NCBI GenBank assembly: GCA_946699065.1
Contig: CAMPDV010000096.1
Location: forward strand, 620,001 to 684,000
From: Loxodes magnus
Taxonomy: Eukaryota; Ciliophora; Karyorelictea; Loxodida; Loxodidae
Direction: 5' to 3'
Length of the DNA: 64,000 bases
Shown here one piece after another: positions 11,931-22,862 of the stretch. Position 1 is the first letter of the stretch, and each line of letters begins with the position of its first letter. A program made the position numbers and the translations under genes. The notes under the pieces were generated by a model. It searched no databases. It saw nothing but the letters and a program-made list of their open reading frames with translations, and was not told the DNA's origin.

Positions 11931-12427
11931 ATTAATCATTAAAATAATAAAAATTAAAATAAATAAAATGAAGCATATAATTTACTTAAAATATAAATCA
12001 TATAAAGAACTTTAAATAAGCATTTTTTAACATACGGCTATAATTTTTTATTTTAGAAATTTAATTGAATTTTATTTCCGATTTAAAGAACAAATTCAGT
12101 TAAATTTTAATAAGAATATGATTTTGATAGTGCTTTGCTTGAGGGAAATTTCAACCAAGTTTCCACCGACTTCCAATTTCTTGAGGTTAAATAAAAAATT
12201 TAAAGGCTTTCATTATTTTCGATCTTGTTCATTTCTTTTAGCTATTAGTTTACTTTTATTAATATTTTTTTCTTTTACTAAAGATTTCTTCTAGATCATT
12301 ACAGTAAAACTTTTCATATCTTTATTTAATACTTATCTAATATTAATGTTTTTTAATTTTGTCACCCTTTTCAAGTTTTTTCCAGTACTAATATTTGAAT
12401 AATATAATTTTAATTTTTATAATTAAA
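11931..12427. other. AT-rich spacer with a possible inverted ORF1-unit tail
   Basis: The bases at 12120-12200, read on the minus strand, give a GGTGGAAACTTGG...GAAATTTCCCTC stretch like the tail of the 11006 unit, so a 3' end of an oppositely oriented copy may lie here. Otherwise nothing is seen. Confidence 0.3.
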
Positions 12428-12720
12428 AAGATGGTGGGAGCTGAGATTGACCTTCTGAATCATACTTTCTGGTTTTATGGCTAGAAACAAGTTCCTTTCC
12501 TGTCGCTGAGAAAGTCCCTGGTCAAAGTCAACCTTTGCAAGGGAACGCCTTCCTCTTGATTATCCACTCTGGTAGGGGCTTGAAGCCTGGTTGCCCATAG
12601 CGATGGAGTTCCCTGGCAACTGCTTTTCGAAAGCAGCAGGATATCCCTGTTATCCCATGAAGGGAGTGTTGGGATCGTTAAACTGCAAGAAGTTGCAGTC
12701 CAAAACTCTTTAAGTTGAAA
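12428..12720 (+). ncRNA. V-family structured element, copy V1
   Basis: A GC-rich island of about 290 bases beginning GATGGTGGGAGCTGAGATTG. Hairpins include a 7-bp stem CTGCTTT/AAAGCAG (12620-12636), a CCC...GGG stem across 12644-12673, and a closing 7-bp stem ACTGCAA-GAAG-TTGCAGT (12682-12699). Copy V2 has different bases in these stems but still pairs, so RNA folding is probably selected. No ORF explains the conservation. It could be a mobile SINE-like RNA or the structured end of a LINE. I could not match it to a known ribozyme or RNA family. Confidence 0.6.
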
Positions 12721-13539
12721 TTAATTAATTAATATTTTTAATATTTTTATAAACATATTTTTTTAAATAGCAACAATGCTCTCTTCTCTTCTTTTTTCCC
12801 TAATTTTGAACCTGAATATCTTCTATTTGCATATGTCAAATAGTTAGCTCCGTCTTTTATTAGTGGGCCAGTTCTTTATAATACCTAGCTATTTATACTA
12901 TAAGTACATTGTGATTTTCTATTTTCTAAGAATTGATGCTAGATATAATATATTATATTTATTGTAAGTTTCAGAATACTTTACAATATCTTTTCTAAGA
13001 CTTAATCTTGAATAAATTTCTTAATATTTGATAAATTATTTCATAAGCTTTTTGTTATTTTTCTTAAAAGTCTTGATATCTTATTGCAAATTCAATTATA
13101 CTTTAATTAGCTGCTTAAGGCTCAAATGCAAAGTTGTAAAAAAGAATCAGAATATTTTAATAAAAAATTAACTTTATCTATTCTCGCATTTTTCTTCAAA
13201 AGAAGGATAATAAAGTGCATGTTTAAGTTTGCATATTTAATTTGCTACTATTTCTTTGAAATTTAGAAGAATCTTTTCATAACAAATTTTAGATGATATT
13301 TTACTATATTTTATAGTTGATATATTTATAAAAATATAAATAATAAATAAAATTTCACAAATAAATGATTAAATTTAAGTAAATAAGTATGTTTTATATA
13401 GGTAATTAAACAATTATTTATTAAATTTAATCTCAATTTATAGTAAGCTGTCTCATTAAATATCTTTGTATCAATTTTACTTTATGAGATCAAATATTCC
13501 TAAATTATTTGAAATATAACATAATAATGACATTATTTA
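12721..13539. other. AT-rich spacer, no gene seen
   Basis: No motif or repeat recognised apart from short T-rich tracts. Confidence 0.5.
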
Positions 13540-13870
13540 TTAATGTGATGTCATCTATAGTTGTTTGTCACATATTAATTATATAAAGTCTCAAGAATCA
13601 TTTTAGCACTCGTTGAAATCGTCCATTTCTTCTACAGGTTCATATCTTTGAAAAACATATCTATTGCTGTATCTATCCTTTAATTATTATTGGTATTTTA
13701 TTCCAATAAAAGTCGTTTCCAATCATTTTTTTGCTTTTATTTTTTAAGCATTTACTTTTACTAGAGTAATTAGTCTCCATCAATCATTTTTCCTATAAGA
13801 TCGCCTTCAAATGTATAATAGATCTTGGTAGAGTTTTTAAGAATTTTTGTTTGTATATAATTTTTGATAG
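13540..13870 (-). pseudogene. C-terminal fragment of a MAPKKQ-family ORF1 relative
   Basis: Minus-strand translation gives WNKIPI followed, after a frame change, by RYSNRYVFQRYEPVEEMDD. This aligns with WNKIPT...ISNHRYAIQEYESEEEMTEL in the unit at 20290-21060. The shared block lies downstream of the zinc knuckle in the better copy. The 5' part of this copy is not recognisable. Confidence 0.5.
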
Positions 13871-14565
13871 CTCAACAGTTCTATTTATGTACCCTTTTAT
13901 TTTAAAATAAAATATTAAGAAGAAAATATAAAAATTACTAGTTAATATATTATAAGAATAAATTTAGATTATCTTGACTGTTTGCTATATAAAGCATATA
14001 GATAATGAATATTTAACTATTTCTGTTTATCAACTTTCTAGGTTAAGTTTTATATATTTTGTAAATGAAATGTTTTGCTTTATTTCTATATTAAATTATT
14101 TTTCTTTATCTAGATTAAAAAATTACATTATAATTTTAGTTTCTTATCTATATTTAAAACTATATAAATAGTTATTTAATTATTTTTATTATCTTTAATA
14201 TTAGAGTTTGCCCTTTAATAGATTTTGCGACACTTATTTAATTTAATAAGTTAAATAACTATTAAATATAGATAGTTTAATTTAAAAAAGGTGCTTTACA
14301 ATCTAAAAATGAATGATTGAAAAGAAATAACTTAATTAGGAAGATTAAAGCTTCTTAAATAAATATTTAGAAAGATTTCTGATTTTGGGTAATTTAATAG
14401 TTTATTATAATTAAGTTACTATTAGATAAGATTTAATTATAAAATATGAGATTATGCTATTTTAACTATTTTTATTTATATTTCATAATTCTATTTATTC
14501 TTATTGAGAGACTCTATCTTATTCTTAAATTACATATTATGTAAATTTATTATTATACTATTTTT
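13871..14565. other. AT-rich spacer, no gene seen
   Basis: Only short AT-rich frames; nothing supported. Confidence 0.5.
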
Positions 14566-14632
14566 AAGGCAACTACCTCAAATGCTTTAGTGCTTGCATG
14601 CGAGAGGCAACGGGATTCATATCTGTGTTCTT
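14566..14632 (+). pseudogene. Decayed tRNA-Ala (anticodon TGC)
   Basis: The stretch GCATGCGAGAGGCAACGGG (14596-14614) matches the anticodon arm, variable loop and T-stem start of eukaryotic tRNA-Ala(UGC). The upstream bases TACCTCAAATG resemble a mutated D-arm (TAGCTCAGATG). The acceptor stem and T-loop no longer pair, so this is a relic and not a working tRNA. Confidence 0.5.
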
Positions 14633-14703
14633 CATTTTTCTTCCATTCTTTAAAATTCAACATTTTAACTGCTACTTAGGTAATAAATATTAGTAATCAG
14701 TAA

Positions 14704-14775
14704 ATCGGTTTAGCTCAGTTGGTAGAGCGTCAACCTTTTAAGCTGGTGGTCAAGGGTTAAAATTGCTTAGTCAGA
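14704..14775 (+). pseudogene. Decayed tRNA-Lys (anticodon TTT)
   Basis: A perfect A-box-like D arm TAGCTCAGTTGGTAGAGC starts at 14711. It is followed by an anticodon arm TCAAC-CTTTTAA-GCTGG (anticodon TTT, one mismatch) and a variable loop TGGTC. The T-arm (AAGGGTTAAAATTGCTT) and the 3' acceptor side are degraded, and the B box is lost. It may be a tRNA pseudogene or the head of an old SINE. Confidence 0.65.
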
Positions 14776-14847
14776 GTTTTTAGATTTAAACTATAATTGA
14801 TATAGATAATACTTACTATAAATAATATAAACTAATCAAGGAAGCAG

Positions 14848-15375
14848 ATGAAGTCTCACCAGGAGGTCTCTGATGTCAATCCTTCTGGCTAGATGAGTAT
14901 GGAGCAGCTCATCAAAGTGGTCCTAAACCTCTAGGAAGAGGTCAGGAAACTCAGGAAGGAGAACGAGAAGCTATCATAGCAGATCCCATTAGAGTAGCTA
15001 AATTCTTATAAGATGGAGATTGAGAAGAATCCGCACTAAGAAAAATAATTGAACCAAAAATAAAGATCTAGAAATTTTGCTATTACTGTAAAAGCAAATA
15101 ACATCTTTGGAAGAATTGTAACGGCTTTAGAAAACTCAAGGAGAAATCTTGGAAGAGATAATTATAATAATAAATACGAAAAAAGAAAAATTAGATCTGG
15201 TGCGACGAAAAAGGGTTAGTTTATAGAATTAAGAAGCCTTCTGAATAAAAAGAACCAGAAGAATTAATTTGAATTAATACCGGAAGGAGAAAGGGAATTT
15301 TGAATACAAGACTCGCTAGGGCTCGTAAAAAACTAGATTTAAACTCAAAAACTTTTATTAAATGGTGATCAGTTA
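14848..15375 (+). pseudogene. 5'-truncated ORF1-like unit with intact CCHC knuckle
   Basis: It begins in the middle of the coiled-coil part (MEQLIKVVLNLQEEVRKL), closely matching the 11227-11380 stretch of the 11006 unit. A clean knuckle CYYCKSKQHLWKNC (Cx2Cx4Hx4C) lies at about 15070-15112 in a shifted frame. A short tail with TTTAAACTC...CTTTTATTAAA ends near 15375. 5' truncation is what target-primed reverse transcription usually leaves. Confidence 0.65.
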
Positions 15376-15940
15376 GACACCACAGACACTTTTTAATAAT
15401 ATTTAATAATATAAAGTAATATAAAATTAATTTTAACTAATAACTATTCATTACATTTTAAAGGCTAAACTTAATTAAACTAGCAATAACCTTGCTAGTT
15501 TTTTAATTAAAGTGTAATAAATATAAAATTATCTTTAGAGTAATAATCACTTTGGAAGGATATAAAAAGCATATAATATTAATTTAATTTTAATTAATAA
15601 CTAAAGAATAAATAATTATTATAATATTTATGTTTAAATATTATAATTAAATATCTATTTTTAAATATACTTTCCTTTGTTTCTATTTATAAGAACTATC
15701 TTTTTAAATCTAGCTGTTTCTGAAATTATTTCTTTCTTTATAGTATAAATTAAAAATGTTGTAGTTAAAAGATACAAAACACATAAAATGACAGAAATTA
15801 TAATTTTATTTGATAGTATTTTTGTATTAAATTAGAATAAAATTATTTAAAGAAATTTAAAATGTTCTATATGATTTATTAGCAACATTTCATTTAATTC
15901 AATTTATTAATAACTATGTTTTAATATTATATATCAAATA
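15376..15940. other. AT-rich segment related to 42500-43160
   Basis: Shares scattered blocks with the inverted-repeat arm (for example CTTAATTAAACTAG near 15472 and AAATTAAAAATGTTGTA near 15747). In the arm this segment sits beside the 3' end of the MSPKKQ unit; here it precedes the unit's start. No gene. Confidence 0.4.
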
Positions 15941-16650
15941 CCACTTAAGAAATAACTTATTTCTCTAACAAACCCCAATAACTCTTAACAGGGCATGGTC
16001 AACGACTTTTACATGGGTTTTTCCTAAAATTTGCTGTATGTATGGGTTTAGAGCTAATACCTATCTTAGAGTTGAGATTTTGATTTAAAAATTTTCCATA
16101 AAGTTTATTAAATCATTAGTTCGTTGATAAAGATCCCTGATAGCAATTCTTATTTCTCCATATAAAGAAGAGACAGAAAAGATCGTGAAGTAAATTGGAA
16201 TCTCTAGAAACTGCAAGCCAGAAAAACCCTAATAACTCAAAAATACAAAAGGATATAAGCAACAACCACTTATATTAGGTATTCTCTATCAGAAAATAAG
16301 TATATACTGCAGACAGCCAAGGCATAGAATATGTATTTTCTATTAATAAAAATAAAAGAAAATAATTGAAATAAATGGTAAGATAAATATAAAATTTGCT
16401 TCACAAATGCTTTATAGGAAAAAAATATTTCTACTAAGCAAAGAAACTCCCTATATCCTAAACAATTAGCTAAACTAATAGAAAATTATTAGAATTCAAT
16501 CTATCGGAAAAAATAAAGAAAAATAATCTTAAAAATATAAAAACTCATGGCATTGAAGGTCCAAGCAAGTTTGAAGTGAATGTTTATTTAAATGAATTAA
16601 TATATGGTAAAGCAAATAAAACATATAGAATAATAATAATTTATTATTAC
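15941..16650 (+). pseudogene. MAPKKQ-family ORF1 relic, plus strand
   Basis: It starts around PLKKQLISLTNPNNSQ (15941 on) without an ATG and has Gln/Lys-rich coiled-coil pieces. It ends with THGIEGPSKFEVNVYLNEL at about 16540-16600, aligning with the C-terminal block of the 32450 copy (THDSQ...PSKFE). No knuckle is recognisable in this copy. Multiple frame changes. Confidence 0.45.
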
Positions 16651-17041
16651 TTCTATTAAATTTATAAAGAAACTAATAAATATCTTACTAAATACATAAA
16701 TATATAGTGAAAAATAATAAATTTAAATAATAAGCAAATCTAATATTTATAAAACAATTTATAAGAGATACTCTAAAAATAATATTCTTACCTAATATTA
16801 GCATAAACATTGTGCAATTATATTTTTAAAACAATCAAGATGATAAAATAAAAATTATATATTTATCTTTATTATTTTTATATATTGTATTAGTACTATT
16901 TTTTTAATTTAAACTAAATATTAAAGGCAAGCTAATAACTTAAAAATACTTCATAAGAAAATTAGTTCTTTATATAGAATTATACTTATTCAGAACTAAA
17001 CTTAAAATGATAAGTCCTATTCAACTATTAAAATATATAAT
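16651..17041. other. AT-rich spacer, no gene seen
   Basis: Nothing supported beyond AT-rich tracts. Confidence 0.5.
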
Positions 17042-17462
17042 ATTGACGACGACCACTGTCGGTAGGGCTTTCAATCTGGATGATGTCATGGATAAAGGTG
17101 GATGGGCCCTTATGAGAGATGTCTAATTTATTCGGGGTACCGCTAGAGAGAAGTTTCGACTGATGGTGGACTCTTAGTCAAAAGCTACTGGTTTTAGATC
17201 TTATCTCTGCCTTTCCATGTTAATTAACAAGCTGGTAGATTCAAGAAGTAGAAGAAAAGACATGGAGGACATGGAGGAATTTCATTATCTCTAATTTACT
17301 ATTCTGGTATCTAATTTCAAAGAATATGATTATTTAATCAAGATTCAAGAATTTAGTATTTGCAAATTGTTCCCATTTGAAAACTACAGTGTCTCGAGAT
17401 TGCGTCGCAAGAAATAATAGTCGTTAAGAGAACACTTTTAGTTTTTTCTTTAAACTAAATTC
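17042..17462 (-). repeat. S-family structured element, diverged copy S3
   Basis: GC-rich island whose structured end (17042-17190, with GGTGGATGGGCCC and CTAGAGAGAAG blocks) and AAGATTCAAGAATTTAG-like middle resemble S1 and S2. The orientation is inferred from them. Hairpins are less clear than in S1/S2. Confidence 0.4.
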
Positions 17463-17929
17463 GTAATAGTTTGTGGTAAACCTTTCAATGGCTAAAGCAC
17501 GTAAATTAATAAATTTACTTATTTAATAATTACTTTTTGATTTATCTTACTATTATAAAATTAAGATAGCTTTTAGTTTAAAGTCTAATTAAATTAATTT
17601 TACTTGAATAGTTATGAATCATATTTTTCAATACTGTAAGTAGTTTTTTAGGTTTTTATTTAGTTTTAAGAATGAATTATTTTATTATATTTTAACTAGT
17701 TCATAAATACTATATCTCATAATAAATTTGATAGGATAGTTAATGAGATAACTTATTTTAAATTTAGATTAAAACTTACAAATAACAGTTTCTTTTTAAT
17801 TACCTAAATTAAACAGTTTTCATACTAAATTTAATTAATCTTTTTATGGATTCTTCTTGTACTATATTTTATAACTTTATAAATAGCAGCTATAAAGACT
17901 AATTATTTATAAAAAATTACTATAAGGAT
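17463..17929. other. AT-rich spacer related to part of the inverted-repeat arm
   Basis: The stretch GTTATGAATCATATTTTTCAATACTG near 17612 resembles 44198-44220 in the arm. No gene. Confidence 0.35.
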
Positions 17930-18290
17930 TATTAAAAATATTCTACTCATTTTCGAAGAAGTAAGAGTAAGCAATCATCAATTAGAAAAACATCTATAAC
18001 AGATTATTTTATATCTGATGAAAGCCTCGTAAATAGGTAAAGGGAGATTAACATTAAAAAATTAGAGATTTTTACAATAGAATAATTGAAATTAAGAAGC
18101 TACTAACTGAAAAGACAGAATTGACTATCTAATCTAATCGAATGCAAGTAGTAGATATTCATAGTCAAATAAGAAAAATTAAGTTTATAATTAAAAGAAT
18201 TGGACAAGATCTGAAAATAATGGATAAAATAACTTAGATTTTTTATTATTTCTAGATAATGGAGTAACAGATTTGAGATCCTTTAAGAAT
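17930..18290 (+). pseudogene. Coiled-coil protein remnant, family W
   Basis: Open pieces in two frames (FEEVRVSNHQLEKHLQQ... and EIKKLLTEKTELTI...MQVVDIHSQIRKIKFIIK) look like a coiled coil. The end (AATTGGACAAGATCTGAAAATAATGG) recurs at about 48440 and the start at about 47340, where another element splits the copy. Family unknown; probably another ORF1-type product. Confidence 0.35.
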
Positions 18291-18754
18291 ATATAAACAA
18301 TATTTAATTAACATTCATATTTAGAACTTAACTATATTTTTCTTTAAATATATAATAAAATCAATTAAACTTCTAAATTAAAATTATTCTATCGTTCATT
18401 TAAAAATGAAAAATTTGTTTTTAAGGTTTCTTAATAAATCATAAATAAGTTTTAATATAAGTTATAGTTAAAAAGATATATAAATAATAACTAAATCGTC
18501 AGGCTTAATCATTAAAAAGAATACGTTCTTCTTTATTTACTTCTTTAGAATAGATTAATAAATTAATATTAACTAATATTTCCTTATAATTCTATATTGA
18601 TTATGTAATATATTAATTTTAATATCTTATATAAGATAAATAAATGTTATGAATATTTTAATTTCTAATTTTAAATTGTAGACTTACATTAACTTTACCT
18701 CTAATAATGTAAAGCTGATAATTTAAAAATCAAGAAATAATTAAGAAATTTTAT
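18291..18754. other. AT-rich spacer, related to 48540-49140
   Basis: Follows the W remnant in both places with similar AT-rich sequence. No gene. Confidence 0.35.
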
Positions 18755-19015
18755 TAAAGTACGCGAAGCACGGTTAAAAATGTCAATTATTAAAATTTAT
18801 CAATACCAAATTGTTTCCATTAAGTCTTTCATCAATTGCGACAAAGTTGCATCTCTTTGTCACCAAAGAACAGTTTATTTTCAAGCATTACAGGTTAATT
18901 TCCCTTAATATAATTAAGTGACTATTTCGGTCCAAAATTTGTAGAATTTTTAGTTCTCAGATAAGATTATCATTGGAATTTCTTCTCGGTCACCTCTTGA
19001 GGCAAGGTCAATCTT
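18755..19015. repeat. GC-richer island, possibly an old U-like element
   Basis: Begins with GTACGCGAAGCACGG, like the GAGCGCGTAGCACC head of U2, and ends near TCTCGGTCACCTCTTGAGG. Internal stems are not convincing, so this is a weak call. Confidence 0.25.
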
Positions 19016-19059
19016 ATTTAAATTAAAATTTTTATAACATAATAATTCATTTAAGTGAT

Positions 19060-19791
19060 TTTACCTTTTTTTGGTAATCACAGAATTAGAGTTTGTATAA
19101 GTTTTTTCTTATCAGAAATCTTCTTCTTCGGAGTAGACTTGTATTATTTCTCACCTTCCCTTGTTTCTACTAAGACTTGCATTCATAAGCTTACATGAAA
19201 TCCATATTGTCTTTTATTCCATTCTCTTGCTTCCATTAGTATTAGAGGTATTGCTTGGATTATTTATTGTTCTTTTCTTCTATATAATTTTGCTTATTTT
19301 GAGCAGTATATTTTAAACATTTTATTTCATGTCTTTCGTTTTTATTTTTTCTTTTTCCTAAAAATTTTAACAGTTTCTTACCATGGCCTTGCTTCTTGCA
19401 GTATCAGCAACTTATTATTGGTCTTCTTTATGTCTAAATTAGTGCTTAATTTATTTCCTCTTTCTCTGTCTCTTCATTCATAATTTCATAGTTTATCTTA
19501 TTTTGCAGTTCCTGATTCTTTTCATAATTTATTCTTTGTATTTTTCTTCATCTGCTGGATTATTGAGTATGCTTGCCGATCAGAAGGTCTATCTACGATA
19601 TCTTATTTTAATCCATTGTTTTCCTGGTTCAGTTTATCAACTTGCTAGCTTAGAGCACAAACTTTGTTTGAAAGTTCTAAGAGTATCTGCTAGAGTTTAA
19701 GGTTTTCGTTTTGTGGATGTTAAAGATGAATATATATTTCTTATTATATTTTATTTGTCTAGTTTGGAGATAGTTATTTTTTAGGTGCCAT
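19060..19791 (-). pseudogene. MAPKKQ-family ORF1 unit, minus strand, copy 1
   Basis: ATG 19791 opens an 89-aa frame (to TGA 19522-19524) beginning MAPKKQLSPNQTN and continuing as a coiled coil (LSQQVDKLNQENNGLKQDI). The CCHC knuckle C-TGA-YCKKQGHGKK then C follows at about 19375-19412, its TGA directly after the first Cys. An acidic EEED block near 19100 matches the C-terminal EYESEEEM block of its relative. Frame changes separate the parts. Confidence 0.6.
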
Positions 19792-20289
19792 TTTATATTA
19801 TAGAATATTTAAATTATAACCCTATTATGATAATATTTAATACTAGGCATTATTTGTAAAATTAGGCAATAATTAATTTAAAAAATAAAAGCGTTTTTAA
19901 TTTATAAATATATAAGCATTTAATGTCTATTAACAAAACATATTTTAGGAAACTAAAAATAAACTTCTTGCTAGTAGTCTCATATTAAAAACTATCCTTG
20001 TTTAAGAATTTAATTAGTCCAGCTAAATAAGCAAAATGTTGATAAAGGTATTAAATATAATATAAGAGCAATTATTTATTTTTTTAGACTTTTAAATAAT
20101 AATCTCTAAATTTGTAAACATTTTTGAAAGAAAATTAATAAGCTGCCTTTTTATATAAATTAGGCAATTCCTCATATAAAATCTTTAAAAAGCAGCAGTA
20201 GTTATAATTTCTTTTTTATTATTTTATTTAACTATTTAAATTAATTTTATTTACTTCTGATAATTAATTACATAATATATAACATAATT
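19792..20289. other. AT-rich spacer, no gene seen
   Basis: No motif recognised. Confidence 0.5.
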
Positions 20290-21060
20290 TATTAATTTGA
20301 CATCGCCATTATAAAGCTTGTCACACATTAGTTTAAATAAGTCTCAATAAGCTCTGTCATTTCTTCTTCTGATTCGTATTCTTAAATAGCATACCTATGA
20401 TTGCTAATATAACCTTTTTTTACCGTTGGTATTTTATTCCAATCTCAATCCTTTTCAACCATTTGATTCGTTCTTCATTTTGGAATATCTATTATTTGTT
20501 AGAGTAACTAGTCTCTACCAATTATTTTTTTCATATATAGTCATTTTCAAATGTAAGATAAATTTATGTAAATTTATCAGAATTTTTTATTTTCATGAAT
20601 TTTAAGTTTTTTTAATCTCCAACGTTTTTAATTTGTATGCCATAGCCTTCTATAGAATCAGCATATAATTGGTCTTCTTTTTGTTACTTAAATAATTGCT
20701 TAATTTTTTGATGTGTAATTAATATTTAGATTTGATTGTTCAATCTCCATTAGATCAAGTATGGCTTCACTTGTAACTCGTTCATAATTATTTAATTGAG
20801 ATTTCGAATTTCTAATATTTTGTCTTCTGCTCTTTTAATTTCTGATTAAATAAATGTGTTGAATTTTTAAACTAATTATGTATTTAGTATTTTATTATCT
20901 CTTTAAAGTTAGTTAATTTGTAAGTAAAAGTTGTTTATTTGCTTAATTAATTACTGCATTTTGTCCTATAGTTTTTTGCTTTCTGACTATAGCGAATAAA
21001 TCTCAATTAAAATATCTTATTGCTAGTTAAATTTTGGGAGAATTATTTCTTAGGTGCCAT
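20290..21060 (-). pseudogene. MAPKKQ-family ORF1 unit, minus strand, copy 2
   Basis: ATG 21060 (MAPKKQFSQNLTSN). After a frame change a leucine-zipper-like coiled coil runs (IEIYSLQ...LIKQINN). A decayed knuckle C-TGA-FYRRLWH lies near 20650-20690. A C-terminal block KIPTVKKGYISNHRYAIQEY then ESEEEMTELIETYLN lies at about 20330-20450. TGA again sits after the first knuckle Cys. It is the longest view of this family's C-terminal region. Confidence 0.6.
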
Positions 21061-21137
21061 TTTATTTTATCATAATAATTAGACGATTAAGTATGAAATA
21101 CTTATGCATAACTATAAGTTATTTAAAGGGAATAAAA

Positions 21138-22015
21138 ATGGTAGGTATTCGATAGGGCTTCTTTACCGCCTCTTCATAAGTTAAAAAAGAAGAGAAGAAG
21201 CGTTGATGCAATTTCTTCTACTTTTACGTCTTAGCTTTAATAAGCCCAATCTTCTGACCAGCAAAAACCTCAACTCCAATCTTAGATTTTATAACTTCTA
21301 ATACCGAACAAGAGACAGAAACAAACTCCTCAAACCCCAAGCATGGAAGAGAGACCTCCAAATAACAAGTACTAGTACTGCATGATTAAATACAATCCTT
21401 TTACTTTAACTCCGAGAAAATCGATGTAGTAAAGCTTGTCTTGATGGTGTCAAATCTCTAGGAAGAGGTTTAAAGTTAAAGTATTTGAACGAAAAAATAA
21501 TGCTCAAGCTGGAAGACAAAAACTAATAGAACTAGGCTTATATAGATAACTATGAGCGTTAAATGCATTCTTCAGCTTACAGCACTACTAAGACAAGAAC
21601 ACGACCTAGCTGAAAGATTTAGTGGTGAAACAAGAATAAGAAATTCAACTCCTAAGGAGAATAACTAGATACTGAATTTATCCCAATGATCTTCGAATCC
21701 TAAGCTGTATTCAGATGAGACTAATTCCTATTAGAAAGAAATGCTTCTTCTGCGGAAACCAGCACCATCTATTTCGAAACTGTCGGAAATTTCAATAGAA
21801 GCAACAGGATTTCAGATAAGCAAAACGATCAGAAAAAATCAGATTTAGCAAGATTTTCTGAGACAAGAATGGAAGAATGTATAGGAGGAAGAAGACAGAA
21901 AGTCTACTGAGAAAACGGCTGATGGGTGTGCTTAATTTTCCTTTTGCCCCGAATATTTAAAAAAACAGCGAAGAACTTAAAGCGTCGCACTTTGACAGGA
22001 TGAAATTCCTTAATA
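21138..22015 (+). pseudogene. ORF1-like retroposon unit with intact CCHC knuckle (FKxGFF family)
   Basis: ATG 21138 (MVGIRQGFFTASSQ) is in the AAAAATGG context. Coiled-coil pieces follow, then a perfect knuckle CFFCGNQHHLFRNC (about 21742-21784). A short tail with GACAGGATGAAATTCC ends near 22010. Frame changes between the N-terminus and the knuckle. It abuts the 3' end of cassette A2. Confidence 0.65.
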
Positions 22016-22422
22016 GTGGAGAAAAATTTATATAATATATAAAAATTATTTAACTAAATTCTACTATAAAAGAGAAATGCTTTATATGTTTTATTTATAT
22101 AGTTAATTTGAAAACTTTCTTACTGCTCTTAATTATAAATTATGAGATATTACTAAATAAACATTTTTATTATAATATATTAAAGCTAAATTAAAACATA
22201 AGAAATTGAGAAATTAATAAAAACTAAATTATTAATAATTTAAAATATAAGAACAAATATTTGATTCAATAAAATTAAAAAATATTAAAGAAAAATACTA
22301 ACAAAAATTTAAATTTATTATCTATTTAAATTTAGTTTAATCTTCGCTCTATATTTTCCAGATGTCCATAAATCTAAACATAAATTCACAGCAAAAGATA
22401 GCTTTGACAATAGATGTATACT
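22016..22422. other. AT-rich 3' flank of cassette A2
   Basis: Alignable in reverse with 1692-2092. The similarity ends at the point where U1 begins in A1, so this copy lacks the U element. No gene. Confidence 0.5.
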
Positions 22423-22716
22423 TCAAAATCTTACTCTTTAAAGTTTAGAAAACTATATCTATCTTAATCTTTTTATTTTTAATTACTTGGAAGCATAACA
22501 ATTTTTAAAAGAGCACTAAAATAAATCATTGCTAGTATATAAGCTGAAAAATATAAAAAGTCTCTATATCTTTTGATGAATAAGTTATCTACAACAAAAG
22601 ATCAATTTTATTTCTTTAAGCATAGTCATAATGTAAAGTAGAAAACACTATTTATAATTGTGATGAAAAAAAGACAAAAAACATAAAAAATAATCTAAAT
22701 GGACATACTTTCTCAT
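22423..22716 (-). CDS. Small conserved ORF downstream of PARP gene, copy A2
   Basis: 97 codons from ATG 22716 (MRKYVHLDYFLCF...) to TGA 22423-22425. The frame and length equal copy A1 despite many substitutions, including a TGG-to-TAG change that stays sense (Gln) in this code. Unknown family, with an aromatic/hydrophobic first half and the IKLIFCCRQ phrase. Confidence 0.4.
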
Positions 22717-22862
22717 TACAACCAAGTATTTAATAAAAGTAAAATCTAACATTAAATTATCCAAAAAACAAAATAACATATTAAAAGAAATTTCAGTATT
22801 CGGTAACAAAATTAACATCAGCGTTTAAAGTTACTTATAGAGCAATAATTTTTACACTTTTA

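Noticed and set aside
12428-12720. V element as an HDV-like or hammerhead ribozyme
   Set aside because: The hairpins do not fit the required double-pseudoknot or the CTGATGA/GAAA core as far as I can tell by eye; kept as an unnamed structured element.
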